The position numbers and the translations under genes were made by a program. The notes beneath the pieces are model-generated. The model saw only the letters and a program-made list of their open reading frames with translations. It was not told where the DNA came from and ran no database searches. Positions 8,631-17,077 of a stretch of DNA of 64,000 nt are shown piece after piece. Positions within the stretch are counted from its first letter, which is position 1, and every line of letters starts with the position of its first letter. Origin of the DNA: an uncultured Spirochaetales bacterium (lineage in GTDB: Bacteria > Spirochaetota > Spirochaetia > Sphaerochaetales > Sphaerochaetaceae); assembly GCA_902781545.1 (NCBI GenBank), contig CACZJR010000003.1:1-64000 (forward strand). Direction: 5' to 3'.

Positions 8631-9698
8631 ATGGCAAGAATCAAAACAGCTATCATCGGTTGCGGAAAGAACGCAAATGAGCTTCATACCCCGATTCTCC
8701 TCAGACATCCTGAGTTCGAGGTCGTGGGAACATATGACATTGTCTTTGACAGAGCTGAGAAGCTCGCGAAGGTCTTCTATCTGAACGGCCACAAGAACTG
8801 CAAGGCCTACAACACACGTGAAGAGCTCCTTGCCTCTGATGTCGAGTACTGTCTTGTCCTGACGAACAGCCACATGCACACCGAGGTCGCTGCCGCATGT
8901 CTGCGTGCAGGCAAGAACGTCCTGATCACCAAACCATGGGCAAAGGACAGCAAGGATGCGGCTTTCATCATTGAGGAGGCAAAGAAGGCAAAGGCAAAGT
9001 TCGGCGTGCACCTAATGCCGTTCCTGCCGCAGAACTGGGGAACAGACCTGGCCGCTGTCAAGGAGTACATGAGAAACGGTGAGATCGGTGAGGTCTATGA
9101 GATCCGCAGGCGCGCTGCCACATTCGGAAAGAGATACGACTGGCAGATCTGGAAGGACCAGGCCGGCGGATACCTGAACAACTGGGGACCGCATCTTCTT
9201 GGACAGCTGCTTGCCGCGGTTGACGAGCCGATCGTCAAGGTCTGCGCAGAGAAGAAGCAGGTCATCATGGACGGAGACTGTGAGGACACCTTCATCGCCA
9301 ACATGAAGACCCAGAGCGGAATAATCCTCAACTGTGAGCACTGCATCATGGTTGACAAGCTGCCGCACTGGATAGTTCAGGGAAGCAAGGGAACGATCTT
9401 CATCACCGACGGAACAATCGATGTCCATAAGATCAGCTATCCGGGACCGATCGATCCGACTGCCTACAGGTCAAAGACCAATGATGACAACACCACAGGT
9501 CCGCTTCCTGGAGCCTACAACGGTGACCGCTATGCCATCTACACACACATCGCAGATGTCATCCGCGGAAAGTGCGAGTATCTGGTGCCGCTCACATTCA
9601 CAAGGAATCTGACCACCGTCTGTGACGCCATCCACAAGAGTGCCGACACGGATGAGATCGTCAGGATCTCGCCGGAGGAGTGGAACAGGCCGCTCTGA
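8631..9698 (+). CDS. Gfo/Idh/MocA family NAD(P)-dependent oxidoreductase
   Basis: The 355-residue protein has an N-terminal Rossmann fold (AIIGCGKNANELHTPIL, residues about 7-23) and the family's catalytic-lysine turn, here TKPWAKDSKDA instead of the common EKP. A C-terminal alpha/beta domain carries NNWGPHLLGQLL with the conserved His. Such enzymes oxidise a sugar or polyol hydroxyl or reduce the ketone. It is 14 bases behind the first isomerase-like gene and before a terminator-like hairpin, so it ends the first transcriptional block of the TRAP operon. Confidence 0.88.
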   Translation: MARIKTAIIGCGKNANELHTPILLRHPEFEVVGTYDIVFDRAEKLAKVFYLNGHKNCKAYNTREELLASDVEYCLVLTNSHMHTEVAAACLRAGKNVLITKPWAKDSKDAAFIIEEAKKAKAKFGVHLMPFLPQNWGTDLAAVKEYMRNGEIGEVYEIRRRAATFGKRYDWQIWKDQAGGYLNNWGPHLLGQLLAAVDEPIVKVCAEKKQVIMDGDCEDTFIANMKTQSGIILNCEHCIMVDKLPHWIVQGSKGTIFITDGTIDVHKISYPGPIDPTAYRSKTNDDNTTGPLPGAYNGDRYAIYTHIADVIRGKCEYLVPLTFTRNLTTVCDAIHKSADTDEIVRISPEEWNRPL

Positions 9699-9732
9699 TG
9701 CATTGATGTCCCAATAAGTGAGCTTTATGCGA

Positions 9733-9772
9733 GAAAAGGCCATCATGCGTCAGTATGGTGGCCTTTTCTTTC
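9733..9772 (+). terminator. Rho-independent terminator after the Gfo/Idh/MocA gene
   Basis: GAAAAGGCCATCAT pairs with ATGGTGGCCTTTTC (one wobble) around an 8-base loop, and the 3' arm is itself T-rich (CTTTTCTTTC). The next gene starts 18 bases on in the same direction, so termination may be partial. Confidence 0.75.
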
Positions 9773-9789
9773 ATCTGATGGAGTGAGCA

Positions 9790-10608
9790 ATGATCATTAG
9801 CTGTTTTTCCGATGAGATCGACCCCTCGCTGGATATCCAGATAAGGGTGATCAGAGAACTTGGACTGAGGCATCTAGAGATCAGGACCATGGATGACGTC
9901 AATGTGATGGACCTGCCGCCCTCAAAGCTTAGGGAGATCAGGCGCAGGACTGATTCGGAAGGTCTGACAATCACATGCGTTTCCTCTCCTGTTGGAAAGG
10001 AGTATGTCTCATGCTCCAGAGCCTCCATCCTGGGCAAGGTGAAAGACGCCTGTGACAGGGCCCATGAGTTCGGATGCCCCTATGTGAGGGTCTTCTCATT
10101 TTATCCCGGTGACATGAACAGGACAGAGGCACTTCCTTATGCCGTAGAGCATCTGAAGGCGATGGCCGAGCAGGCCGGGAAGGAAGGCATCGTCCTTGTG
10201 ATGGAGGGCGGGGAGAAGACAATCGGGGCACACGGGTCATTCTCCAGGAGAATCCTTGAGGAGGTCGCAAGTCCTCATCTTCGCTGCGCATTTGACCCTG
10301 CGGCGTTTGTTGCGGAGGGCGATGACCCCATGAGGGACTGTTATCCCGTCCTGAAAGATTATATTGAGTATGTTCATATCAAGGATGCGTGTTATGATGA
10401 TGAGGAGCGGTATGCTGCAGGCGAGGGCCAGGGCGGAATTCCTGAGCTTCTTGACTCTCTCCGAAAACGGGAGGACCTGATTATCTCCCTTGAGCCTCAT
10501 CTGTCCTATGCGGGCAGGATGAGGGGTTTCTCGGGAATAGAGCCCTTCAGACATGCACACAAGGCTCTGACGGACATACTTAAAGGCCTTGGGATATCCT
10601 ACAGGTAG
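9790..10608 (+). CDS. Second sugar phosphate isomerase/epimerase family TIM barrel
   Basis: At 272 residues this is another xylose-isomerase-like barrel, only distantly similar to the one at 7819. Putative metal ligands are Glu in LVMEGGE, Asp in CAFDPAAF, His in YVHIKDA and Glu in ISLEPHLS, matching the family pattern. It begins 18 bases after the terminator hairpin and ends 10 bases before larA, suggesting it belongs with the racemase/Etf block. Substrate unknown. Confidence 0.8.
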   Translation: MIISCFSDEIDPSLDIQIRVIRELGLRHLEIRTMDDVNVMDLPPSKLREIRRRTDSEGLTITCVSSPVGKEYVSCSRASILGKVKDACDRAHEFGCPYVRVFSFYPGDMNRTEALPYAVEHLKAMAEQAGKEGIVLVMEGGEKTIGAHGSFSRRILEEVASPHLRCAFDPAAFVAEGDDPMRDCYPVLKDYIEYVHIKDACYDDEERYAAGEGQGGIPELLDSLRKREDLIISLEPHLSYAGRMRGFSGIEPFRHAHKALTDILKGLGISYR

Positions 10609-10618
10609 GAGGATTCAA

Positions 10619-11887
10619 ATGAGACTTTCTTTTCCGTTCGGCCACGAGGAGCAGTTTCTCGATGTCCCGGATTCCTCTCTGAGAGGGGTCCTGCGCTCAG
10701 GCATCAACGGCTATGAGCCTGAAGGAGACCCTGACTTCCTGGTGAGGAAAGCCCTTGAGAATCCCATTGGATCCAATAGGCTGTGCGAGCTTTCCTCCGG
10801 CAAGAAGAAGGTCGTGATCATATGCAGCGACCATACCAGGCCTGTTCCAAGCAAGGTGATAATTCCCCATATGCTTAGTGAAATCCGCAAGGGAAATCCT
10901 GATGCGGACATAACGCTTCTGATCAGCACCGGCTGCCATAGGCCCACCACCAGGGCCGAACTTGAGTCCAAGTTCGGAAAAGAGATCGTTGATTCCGAGC
11001 GGATCGTGATCCATGACTGTGACAACTCGCCGATGGTGAACCTCGGCAGATTGCCCAGCGGAGGGGAGCTGATAGTCAACGAGCTTGTGACCTCTGCAGA
11101 CCTTGTCTGCTCGGAAGGCTTCATTGAGCCTCATTTCTTCGCGGGCTTCTCAGGCGGAAGGAAATCGGTTCTCCCGGGCATTGCATCCAGGATCACCGTG
11201 ATGGCGAACCACTGCTCCGAGTTCATAAACGATCCCCACTCAAGGACTGGAATACTTGAGGGCAACAACATACACAAGGACATGGTCTGGGCCGCAAGGC
11301 GTGCAGGACTTGCCTTTATCTGCAATGTGGTGATCAACGCCGAGAAGAAGGTGATCTATGCCGTATCCGGTGATGTGGAGAAGGCCCATGAAAAGGGCTG
11401 TGCCTTCCTTTCCAAGCTCTGCGCGGTGAAGGCACTTCCCGCTGACGTTGCGATCTCCACGAACGGAGGCTACCCGCTTGACCAGAACATCTACCAGTCA
11501 GTCAAGGGAATGACCGCAGCAGAGGCCACAGTCAGGCAAGGCGGAGTGATAATCATGGTCGCCTCATGCAATGACGGTCATGGAGGAGAGTCGTTCTTCA
11601 GGCAGATATCAGATGCGTCAAGCCTTGAGAAGGCGATGGACCAGATCCTTGCAAGAGGCAGGAATGAGACAATCCCGGACCAGTGGGAGGCACAGATACT
11701 GCTGAGGATCCTGATGAAGGCCAGGGTGATCCTTGTATCGCAGGCTCCGGATGAGATGATCAAGGCCATGCATATGATACCGGCACACGATATCAAGTCT
11801 GCCATGGACATGGCACGTGATATAATTGGCAGGACAGATGTCTCTGTCACTGCAATACCTGACGGTGTGTCCGTCATGGTTGTATGA
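10619..11887 (+). CDS. larA: LarA-type nickel-pincer racemase/epimerase (lactate racemase family)
   Basis: The 422-residue protein matches the LarA (DUF2088) layout: SDHTRPVP, STGCHRPT with His107, and EPHFFAGFSGGRKS with His172 and Lys182. These correspond in order and spacing to the two catalytic histidines and the lysine that bears the nickel pincer cofactor in lactate racemase. Family members act on many 2-hydroxyacids, so lactate is likely from context but not proven. The start has TAGGAGG eight bases upstream; a longer reading extends into the preceding gene. The cofactor genes larB, larC and larE are not in the window. It is followed by etfB, etfA and a lactate-dehydrogenase-like gene, the order of parts known from acetogen lactate operons. 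Confidence 0.87.
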   Translation: MRLSFPFGHEEQFLDVPDSSLRGVLRSGINGYEPEGDPDFLVRKALENPIGSNRLCELSSGKKKVVIICSDHTRPVPSKVIIPHMLSEIRKGNPDADITLLISTGCHRPTTRAELESKFGKEIVDSERIVIHDCDNSPMVNLGRLPSGGELIVNELVTSADLVCSEGFIEPHFFAGFSGGRKSVLPGIASRITVMANHCSEFINDPHSRTGILEGNNIHKDMVWAARRAGLAFICNVVINAEKKVIYAVSGDVEKAHEKGCAFLSKLCAVKALPADVAISTNGGYPLDQNIYQSVKGMTAAEATVRQGGVIIMVASCNDGHGGESFFRQISDASSLEKAMDQILARGRNETIPDQWEAQILLRILMKARVILVSQAPDEMIKAMHMIPAHDIKSAMDMARDIIGRTDVSVTAIPDGVSVMVV

Positions 11888-11906
11888 GAGAAAAGGAGGA
11901 AACCGG

Positions 11907-12695
11907 ATGAACATACTGGTATGCGTTAAGCAGGTTCCGGGTTCTAGTAACGTGCAGGTTGATGAGAAGACCGGTCTTCTCATAAGGCCCAAGAAGGGTA
12001 ATAAACTCAACCCTTATGACCTTTATGCCATTGAGGCGTCGCTTGAGCTCCGCGAGAAGACAGGCGGGGCTGTCAAGATACTGACAATGGGACCGCCGCA
12101 GGCGGCAGAGGCCCTGGAGGAATGTCTTTGGATGGGCTGTGATGAGGGCTTTCTCATCACTGACAGGGCATTCGGAGGCGCTGATGTGCTTGCCACCAGC
12201 TACACTATTAGCCAGGGAATCCGAAGGACCGGCTCGGTTGACCTGATTGTCTGCGGCAAGCAGACTACGGACGGAGACACCGCCCAGGTAGGAGCGGAGA
12301 CCGCAGAGCATCTGGGAATCCCTCATCTCTCAAATGTCACCAAGATCCTGTCTGTTGATAAGGGGTGGGTCACGGTGGAGGCCAACCAGGAGAACATGAT
12401 TGTCAAGGAGAGTCTCAGGATGCCGTGTCTTATCTGCATGGACAGCGAGATCAACACCCCGAGGCTTCCGTCCTACAGGCGCAAGAAGGCATTGGACGGC
12501 AGTCTGATCCATTCACTGACACTCAATGACCTTGAGGACAAGGACAGCACCCATTACGGGCTTAAAGGCTCTCCGACACAGGTACAGAAGGTGTTCCCTC
12601 CTGAGAAGAGCACATCAAGGGTCATGGTCGAGGGTTCTTCTGAAGAACTGGCGCAGAAGCTCAATGATCTTCTCGCAGACAGGAAATTCATCTGA
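11907..12695 (+). CDS. etfB: Electron transfer flavoprotein beta subunit (lactate dehydrogenase-linked type)
   Basis: The 262-residue protein opens with the EtfB signature MNILVCVKQVPGS and contains LNPYDLYAIEASLEL and DLIVCGKQTTDGDTAQVG, the segments that in bifurcating Etfs bind the second flavin. It pairs with the EtfA encoded 13 bases downstream. AAAGGAGG precedes the ATG. Together with the next two genes it corresponds to LctB of the acetogen LctBCD complex, which moves lactate electrons to NAD+ at the cost of reduced ferredoxin. Confidence 0.9.
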   Translation: MNILVCVKQVPGSSNVQVDEKTGLLIRPKKGNKLNPYDLYAIEASLELREKTGGAVKILTMGPPQAAEALEECLWMGCDEGFLITDRAFGGADVLATSYTISQGIRRTGSVDLIVCGKQTTDGDTAQVGAETAEHLGIPHLSNVTKILSVDKGWVTVEANQENMIVKESLRMPCLICMDSEINTPRLPSYRRKKALDGSLIHSLTLNDLEDKDSTHYGLKGSPTQVQKVFPPEKSTSRVMVEGSSEELAQKLNDLLADRKFI

Positions 12696-12708
12696 CGGGA
12701 GGCTTTGA

Positions 12709-13893
12709 ATGGGACTTGTTATTCATAAGGAAGTTGTTACAAAAGAGCTCGGTGAAAAGCTGAAGTCAATCTGTCCGTTCGGAGCCATCTCTTATGATGA
12801 GAAGGACGGTCTGTCCATAGGAATGGGCTGTAAGCTCTGCAAGCTCTGCGTCAAGAAGGGAGATGGGGCAGTCACATTCGAGGAGGAGCAGGCACCGAAG
12901 GTGGACAAGAGCAAGTGGAACGGTGTCCTGGTCTTCTGCGAGCATTTCCATGGCAAGATACATAACGTGACATTCGAGCTCCTGGGAAAGGCCAGGGAGC
13001 TTGCCGCCGTCAACGGCCACAAGGTTCTGGCCCTGATGATAGGATCAGATATCAAGGGTAAGGCCAGGGAGCTTTTCTGCTATGGCGCAGATGAGGTCTA
13101 TGTCTATGATGACCCGGGGCTGAAGGACTTCCTGATCGAGCCTTACACCAATGTGTTCTACTCGTTCATCCAGGACATTAAGCCGTCATCGATTCTTGTG
13201 GGAGCCACGAATGTGGGCCGCTCCCTGGCTCCTCGTGTGGCCGCCAGGCTCAAGACGGGACTTACAGCGGACTGCACGTCATTGGAGATGACTAAGGACA
13301 CTGACCTGGTTCAGATCCGTCCGGCATTCGGCGGAAACATCATGGCAAGGATCATGACCCCGAACCACAGACCGCAGTTCTGCACTGTCAGATATAAGAT
13401 CTTCTCAAAGCCTGAGAGAGTCGAATGCGACAAGAGTCCGACCATCATGGAAGTGACGCCCAAGATGCTTGTCTCAAACGCAAAGCTTCTTGATGTCGAG
13501 ATGAAGCCTGAGGATGTTGACATATCCGAGGCAGAGGTCATTGTCCAGTGCGGACGTGGCGTGAAGAGCAAGACGGACCTTGCGATGGTGCAGGAGCTTG
13601 CAGACCTTCTGGGCGCCAGGATGGCATGCACAAGGCCTCTTGTGGAGAACAACTGGTTTGACGCAAAGCATCAGATAGGTCTTTCCGGAAGGACTGTCAA
13701 ACCTAAGCTCCTTATCTGCGTGGGAGTCTCAGGTGCGGTGCAGACGGTAGCCGGAATGAAGGGCAGTGACCTGATAATTGCAATAAACAGTGACCCTCAG
13801 GCACCGATTTTCGATGTGGCCAATTATGGATTCGTGGGAGACCTCTATGAGATCATCCCCCGTCTGACCAAGATGATTAGGGAGGCAAGATGA
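12709..13893 (+). CDS. etfA: Electron transfer flavoprotein alpha subunit with N-terminal ferredoxin domain
   Basis: The 394-residue protein is longer than ordinary EtfA because residues 1 to about 65 form a small ferredoxin-like domain with Cys22 (CPFGAI) and Cys41, Cys44, Cys47 (CKLCKLC), enough for one [4Fe-4S] cluster. The rest is EtfA, with the C-terminal FAD site [26 protein letters not shown] and [17 protein letters not shown]. An EtfA with an added Fe-S domain is what the LctC subunit of electron-confurcating lactate dehydrogenase has. It overlaps the next gene by 4 bases. Confidence 0.9.
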   Translation: MGLVIHKEVVTKELGEKLKSICPFGAISYDEKDGLSIGMGCKLCKLCVKKGDGAVTFEEEQAPKVDKSKWNGVLVFCEHFHGKIHNVTFELLGKARELAAVNGHKVLALMIGSDIKGKARELFCYGADEVYVYDDPGLKDFLIEPYTNVFYSFIQDIKPSSILVGATNVGRSLAPRVAARLKTGLTADCTSLEMTKDTDLVQIRPAFGGNIMARIMTPNHRPQFCTVRYKIFSKPERVECDKSPTIMEVTPKMLVSNAKLLDVEMKPEDVDISEAEVIVQCGRGVKSKTDLAMVQELADLLGARMACTRPLVENNWFDAKHQIGLSGRTVKPKLLICVGVSGAVQTVAGMKGSDLIIAINSDPQAPIFDVANYGFVGDLYEIIPRLTKMIREAR

Positions 13894-15281
13894 TGTTCAA
13901 CAAGCTAACCAGAGAAGATTTCCAGAAACTCGAGTCCATGCTTCCCGGACGTGTGCTGGACGGAAAATCAATCAATGAGGACTACTATCACGATGAGCTC
14001 GGAACCGCATTCGGGGTTCCGGAGGTCCTTGTTAAGGTCCTCTCCACTGAGGATGTCGCCTCTGTGATGAAGCTCGCCTATGAGCGTAACATCCCTGTGG
14101 TTGTCAGAGGCTCCGGAACAGGTTTGGTCGGAGGTGCAGTCGCGATCAACGGCGGCATAATGCTTGACACCTCTGCCATGAAGAAGGTCATTGAGCTTGA
14201 TGAGAACAACCTGACCGTGACCGTCCAGAGCGGATTGCTTCTGATGGAGCTTGCCGCCTATTGTGACGAGCACGGCTATCAGTACTGTCCTGACCCCGGT
14301 GAGAAGAGCGCCACCATAGGAGGCAACATCTCAACCAATGCGGGCGGCATGAGGGCCGTGAAATACGGGGTGACCCGTGATGCAGTCAGGGCCATAACCG
14401 CAGTCCTTCCAACCGGTGAGATAATGAGGTTCGGCAGCAAGGTGGTCAAGAACTCAAGCGGCTATGACCTGAAGGACCTGATCATCGGAAGCGAGGGAAC
14501 ACTGGCAGTAGTCACTGAGGCCACTCTTAAGATAATCCCCAAGCCTGAGTACGCCATCAGCATCCTTGTACCGTTCAGCAGCATGAAAGATGCCATCTCC
14601 ACCGTCCCCAAGGTCATCAGGGCACAGGTCACCCCTGTTGCTGTTGAGTACATGAGCCAGGATGTCATCCTCTTTGCCGAGGAGTACCTTGGCAAGAAGT
14701 TCCCCACGCATGCATCGGACGCATATCTTCTTCTGACATTCGACGGCAACACACGTGAGGCCGTGATGCATGACATGGAGACAATCGCCGACCTCTGCCT
14801 TGAGAACGATGCCCTGGATGTGTTCATGATTGACACGGATGAGCGCTCAGCCTCGGTCTGGTCGGCAAGAGGAGCCTTCCTTGAGGCAATCAAGGGCTCG
14901 ACGGACCAGATGGATGAGTGTGATGTGGTTGTCCCCAGAAGCAAGGTGGCTGACTTCATCCTTTACACCCATCAGGTGGCAAAGGAGGTGGGGCTGAGGA
15001 TCCCGAGCTTCGGTCATGCTGGAGACGGAAACCTCCACATCTACCTCTGCAGGGACGGTCTGGAGGAGAAGGAGTGGGAGAGCCGTAAGGACAGGGCGTT
15101 CAAGCTCATGTATGACAGGGCAAAGGAGATCGGAGGCCTTGTCAGCGGAGAGCACGGAATTGGCCTGGACAAGAGGCCGTACCTCCTGAACATGCTCGGA
15201 GAGAGACAGCTTGAGCTCATGAGGGGCATCAAGAACGTGTTTGACCCCAAAGGCATCCTGAATCCGGGCAAGGTCGTCTGA
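13890..15281 (+). CDS. FAD-linked 2-hydroxyacid (D-lactate/glycolate) dehydrogenase, LctD/GlcD type
   Basis: The 463-residue protein has an N-terminal FAD-binding type 4 (PCMH) domain with [15 protein letters not shown] (about residues 70-84) and a C-terminal FAD-oxidase domain with [12 protein letters not shown] and [12 protein letters not shown]. The family oxidises D-lactate, glycolate or related 2-hydroxyacids. Because it directly follows etfB and etfA (overlapping ATG, with GGGAGG upstream) it is most likely the dehydrogenase of a confurcating complex. An alternative start is the next ATG three bases later. The racemase in the same operon would supply the correct enantiomer. Confidence 0.88.
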   Translation: MMFNKLTREDFQKLESMLPGRVLDGKSINEDYYHDELGTAFGVPEVLVKVLSTEDVASVMKLAYERNIPVVVRGSGTGLVGGAVAINGGIMLDTSAMKKVIELDENNLTVTVQSGLLLMELAAYCDEHGYQYCPDPGEKSATIGGNISTNAGGMRAVKYGVTRDAVRAITAVLPTGEIMRFGSKVVKNSSGYDLKDLIIGSEGTLAVVTEATLKIIPKPEYAISILVPFSSMKDAISTVPKVIRAQVTPVAVEYMSQDVILFAEEYLGKKFPTHASDAYLLLTFDGNTREAVMHDMETIADLCLENDALDVFMIDTDERSASVWSARGAFLEAIKGSTDQMDECDVVVPRSKVADFILYTHQVAKEVGLRIPSFGHAGDGNLHIYLCRDGLEEKEWESRKDRAFKLMYDRAKEIGGLVSGEHGIGLDKRPYLLNMLGERQLELMRGIKNVFDPKGILNPGKVV

Positions 15282-15291
15282 GGACCTTACC

Positions 15292-15975
15292 ATGAGATGC
15301 ATCAGATGCAACACAAATGAAGGCTCTTTCAGCTTCAAGGCCGTGGAGGTCCAGGAGGAGTATGTCTCAGGCAAGTCCGGTTTCCTGAGAAGCAGCAGAA
15401 AGCCATCACAGAAGATCCAGAGCCTCTCCGGAATAAAGGAGTTCTGTGTCTGTGACGCGTGCATAGACAGAAAGCTGCAGGCCACCATGAATCCCTGGCG
15501 TGGATTTCTCAGCTACTACAAGGTAGGTGCCATCCTTCTTATATTCGGAGTGGTGATCCTTGTGCTTTACGGAGGAAAGGACACCGTCTACACTGTGGGA
15601 GGGGTTCTTCTTGTGATGCTTGCGCTGATGCGAGCATACGGGTATTTCCGCAGGTCCAACGCCAAGAAGGAACAGTACATGAAGATGTCGGAGAACAACC
15701 GCCGCTTTGTCTCCGCATGGGAATGTGTCTCAGAGTCCGCTCCCAGGCGCATAGGAAACCACAGCGTCTATTACATTCCCATGACAGACGCCACTGACAG
15801 GATGACACGCGAGGATTTCTCAAGATACTATAAGCTCACGCAGGAGAACGCAGATGAGTTTTACAGGCTCGTCCATGGCTCAGAGAAGAAACACCCGTCA
15901 CCCAGGCAAATTGAGAAGGTTGAGGAGGATCTTGACGAGCGCGAGCCTAACACCGATCTTACAGACGAGGATTGA
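15292..15975 (+). CDS. Zinc-ribbon membrane protein, unknown function
   Basis: I do not recognise this 227-residue protein. It opens with a Cys pair (MRCIRCN) and a second pair (FCVCDACID, near 47-54), forming a probable zinc ribbon. Two hydrophobic segments follow (about 78-94 and 100-115), then a soluble acidic C-terminus rich in charged residues (EEDLDEREPNTDLTDED at the end). It starts 10 bases after the dehydrogenase and ends 6 bases before the DUF362 gene, so it is part of the operon. A membrane-anchored accessory or assembly role is possible but unsupported. Confidence 0.65.
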   Translation: MRCIRCNTNEGSFSFKAVEVQEEYVSGKSGFLRSSRKPSQKIQSLSGIKEFCVCDACIDRKLQATMNPWRGFLSYYKVGAILLIFGVVILVLYGGKDTVYTVGGVLLVMLALMRAYGYFRRSNAKKEQYMKMSENNRRFVSAWECVSESAPRRIGNHSVYYIPMTDATDRMTREDFSRYYKLTQENADEFYRLVHGSEKKHPSPRQIEKVEEDLDEREPNTDLTDED

Positions 15976-15981
15976 GGCAGC

Positions 15982-17073
15982 ATGAAGAAAAATGAGATTC
16001 AGATCATATACGGCAAAGACCCTTATGACATGGCCTTCAAGCTGATGGAGAGCTGCGACCTTGCATCCATGATCGGAGACAGGGACAGGAAGATAGGCCT
16101 GAAGCCGAATCTCATAACGTCATCGACCGCAGACCACGGCGCAGTGACTCATCCGGAGATCGTAGTTGCCGTCATTGAGTACCTTCAGGACCACGGGTTC
16201 AGGAACATCAGGATAATCGAGAGCTCATGGGTCGGTGACAACACAAGGCGTGCTTTTGCCGTCAACGGTTACAACGAGATCTCGGCTAAATACAATGTCC
16301 CTCTTGTTGATGTCAAAACAGATGCCTATGACAGAATTACCATTGATGGAATCACGATGGAAATCTCAAAACAGGCCATTGATCTGGATTTCCTGATTAA
16401 TCTTCCCGTCCTGAAGGGCCACTGCCAGACACTGATGACATGCGCGCTGAAGAACATGAAAGGCCTTCTGTCTGACAGGTCCAAGAGGCAGTTCCACTCA
16501 CTTGGCCTCCATAAGCCGATCGCCACATTGAACAAGGCCGTACGTCAGGATTTCATAATCGTGGACAGTCTCAACGGAGACCTGGACTTTGAGGAAGGCG
16601 GGACTCCTGTGTACTCATACCGCATGTTCGCGGGATCGGATCCTCTTCTGATGGACTGCTACTGTGCGACCCAGATCGGTTTCTCTCCGGATGAGATCGG
16701 ATACATCAGATATTCAAGGCAGCTGGGAGTGGGGGAAGGTGATCTCTCAAAGCTGAGCACGATAGAGCTCAATGAGGCCATCTGCATTCCTTCCAGGTCA
16801 ACTGGAAGGGCAAAGTCACTTGAGAGATATGTCAAAGAGGACTCAGCCTGCTCCGCATGCTATGCGAACCTGATTAACGCCCTTGCCAGAATGGATGAGA
16901 ACGGTGATCTGAGGTCCCTTTCAGGCAGAGACATATGCATAGGGCAGGGATACAGGGGAAAGAGCCTTCATTGCATAGGCATAGGGAACTGTACCGGACT
17001 CTTTGATGAGAATGTCCCCGGATGCCCGCCTTCTGCGACTGCGATAAGAGAAAAGCTAGAGAGTTTGATTTGA
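15982..17073 (+). CDS. DUF362 domain protein
   Basis: The 363-residue protein shows the DUF362 pattern: KIGLKPNL, VIEYLQDHGFRNIRIIES, LINLPVLKGHCQTLMTCALKNMKGLL and FAGSDPLLMDCYCATQIGF. The biochemical role of the family is not established; some members carry ferredoxin domains. This one has no classical ferredoxin motif, only scattered cysteines such as CSACY near residue 290. It is the last gene of the racemase/Etf operon and is met by a convergent gene 4 bases beyond its stop, with no hairpin between them. Confidence 0.75.
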   Translation: MKKNEIQIIYGKDPYDMAFKLMESCDLASMIGDRDRKIGLKPNLITSSTADHGAVTHPEIVVAVIEYLQDHGFRNIRIIESSWVGDNTRRAFAVNGYNEISAKYNVPLVDVKTDAYDRITIDGITMEISKQAIDLDFLINLPVLKGHCQTLMTCALKNMKGLLSDRSKRQFHSLGLHKPIATLNKAVRQDFIIVDSLNGDLDFEEGGTPVYSYRMFAGSDPLLMDCYCATQIGFSPDEIGYIRYSRQLGVGEGDLSKLSTIELNEAICIPSRSTGRAKSLERYVKEDSACSACYANLINALARMDENGDLRSLSGRDICIGQGYRGKSLHCIGIGNCTGLFDENVPGCPPSATAIREKLESLI

Positions 17074-17077
17074 GTTA

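Noticed and set aside
10619-11887. Firm naming of the LarA protein as lactate racemase
   Set aside because: The catalytic residues are conserved across racemases of many 2-hydroxyacids; only the neighbourhood points to lactate.
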